The notes under the pieces: generated by a model
Databases searched by the model: none
The model's input: only the letters and a program-made list of their open reading frames with translations
Told to the model about the DNA's origin: nothing
Part shown: positions 32,214 through 32,434 of the stretch, piece by piece
How the letters are laid out: the number at the start of each line of letters is the position of its first letter
Position numbering within the stretch: position 1 is the stretch's first letter
Position numbers and translations under genes: made by a program
Assembly (NCBI RefSeq): GCF_001428005.1
Contig: NZ_LMSB01000028.1
Span: forward strand, 11,540 to 43,973
Source of the DNA: Arthrobacter sp. Soil736
Lineage (GTDB): Bacteria; Actinomycetota; Actinomycetes; Actinomycetales; Micrococcaceae
DNA: 32,434 bases
Direction of reading: 5' to 3'

Positions 32214-32434
32214 CTAACGGTTTTCCCACGCCTCCGGGTTGACGGGGTGGGGCGGGATGCGGCCTTCGGCGATGGCGACGGCGTTGAGCGCGCTGAGCCG
32301 GGCCATTTCGCTGCGGACGGGCACGGTGGCGCTCCCCACGTGCGGCAGGAGGACCGTGTTGGGCAGTTGGGCCAGGCCGGGTGCCAGCGTCGGTTCGTCC
32401 TCGAAGACGTCCAGTCCGGCGCCGGCAATGACCC
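32214..32434 (-). CDS. D-isomer-specific 2-hydroxyacid dehydrogenase, C-terminal part
   Basis: Partial: 73 codons to the TAG stop, with the rest beyond the right edge. The readable segment has GAGLDVFEDEP and the catalytic-His motif LLPHVGSAT, both typical of the glyoxylate/hydroxypyruvate reductase group, and ends NPEAWENR. It should reduce a 2-oxoacid with NAD(P)H. The substrate cannot be fixed from this fragment. Confidence 0.88.
   Translation of the reverse strand, partial: VIAGAGLDVFEDEPTLAPGLAQLPNTVLLPHVGSATVPVRSEMARLSALNAVAIAEGRIPPHPVNPEAWENR

Overview
The window is high-GC chromosomal DNA with actinobacterial features: many GTG starts, tightly overlapping ATGA/GTGA gene junctions, an IdeR/DtxR-type iron box and a Tat-type lipoprotein signal. 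Gene content and the interspersed palindromic repeats suggest Arthrobacter sensu lato (Micrococcaceae). That assignment is from gene recognition, not from a marker gene. No rRNA, tRNA, CRISPR array or insertion sequence was seen.

Layout. 1-99: three tandem copies of a 32-bp repeat at the window edge. 150-5465 (minus): a five-gene ferric-siderophore operon (binding lipoprotein, two FecCD permeases, ATPase, siderophore-interacting reductase) behind an iron box at 5498-5516. 5667-8185 (plus): an MFS exporter with an unusual C-terminal beta-sandwich tail, and its TetR-type regulator. 8247-8945 (minus): a lipoprotein. 9174-15164 (minus): jetA-jetB-jetC, the SMC-like core of a Wadjet/MksBEF system, with no jetD nuclease gene next to it. 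15467-23171: mixed genes (two related small membrane proteins, a long acyl-CoA dehydrogenase, a four-helix membrane protein, a YchJ-like protein, an aldo/keto reductase followed by an SDR remnant, and a sulfite-oxidase-like molybdoenzyme). 23203-30885: a carbohydrate catabolic locus with two divergent arms and a GntR regulator. The minus arm is a TIM-barrel isomerase, an SDR and a DhaK-DhaL kinase that carries a frameshift. The plus arm is an MHS transporter and a split transketolase. Five similar 16-bp operator-like sites lie in the two control regions. 30904-32434: an atypical SDR, an S4-domain protein and the end of a 2-hydroxyacid dehydrogenase.

The most unusual structure is a set of palindromic elements. 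A 63-bp palindrome lies inside the 5' coding region of each siderophore permease gene. A 116-bp palindrome occurs twice in the same orientation inside jetB, forming both its N-terminal and C-terminal tails. A third, 60-bp palindrome lies between two catabolic genes. In both in-gene families the outer arms are conserved between copies, while the inner sequence differs but can still pair with itself. They therefore look like mobile or structured REP-like elements tolerated in frame at protein ends.

Other points worth checking are the absence of jetD, the frameshift in the kinase at a TTTCCCG heptamer, and the SDR that lacks its catalytic tyrosine.
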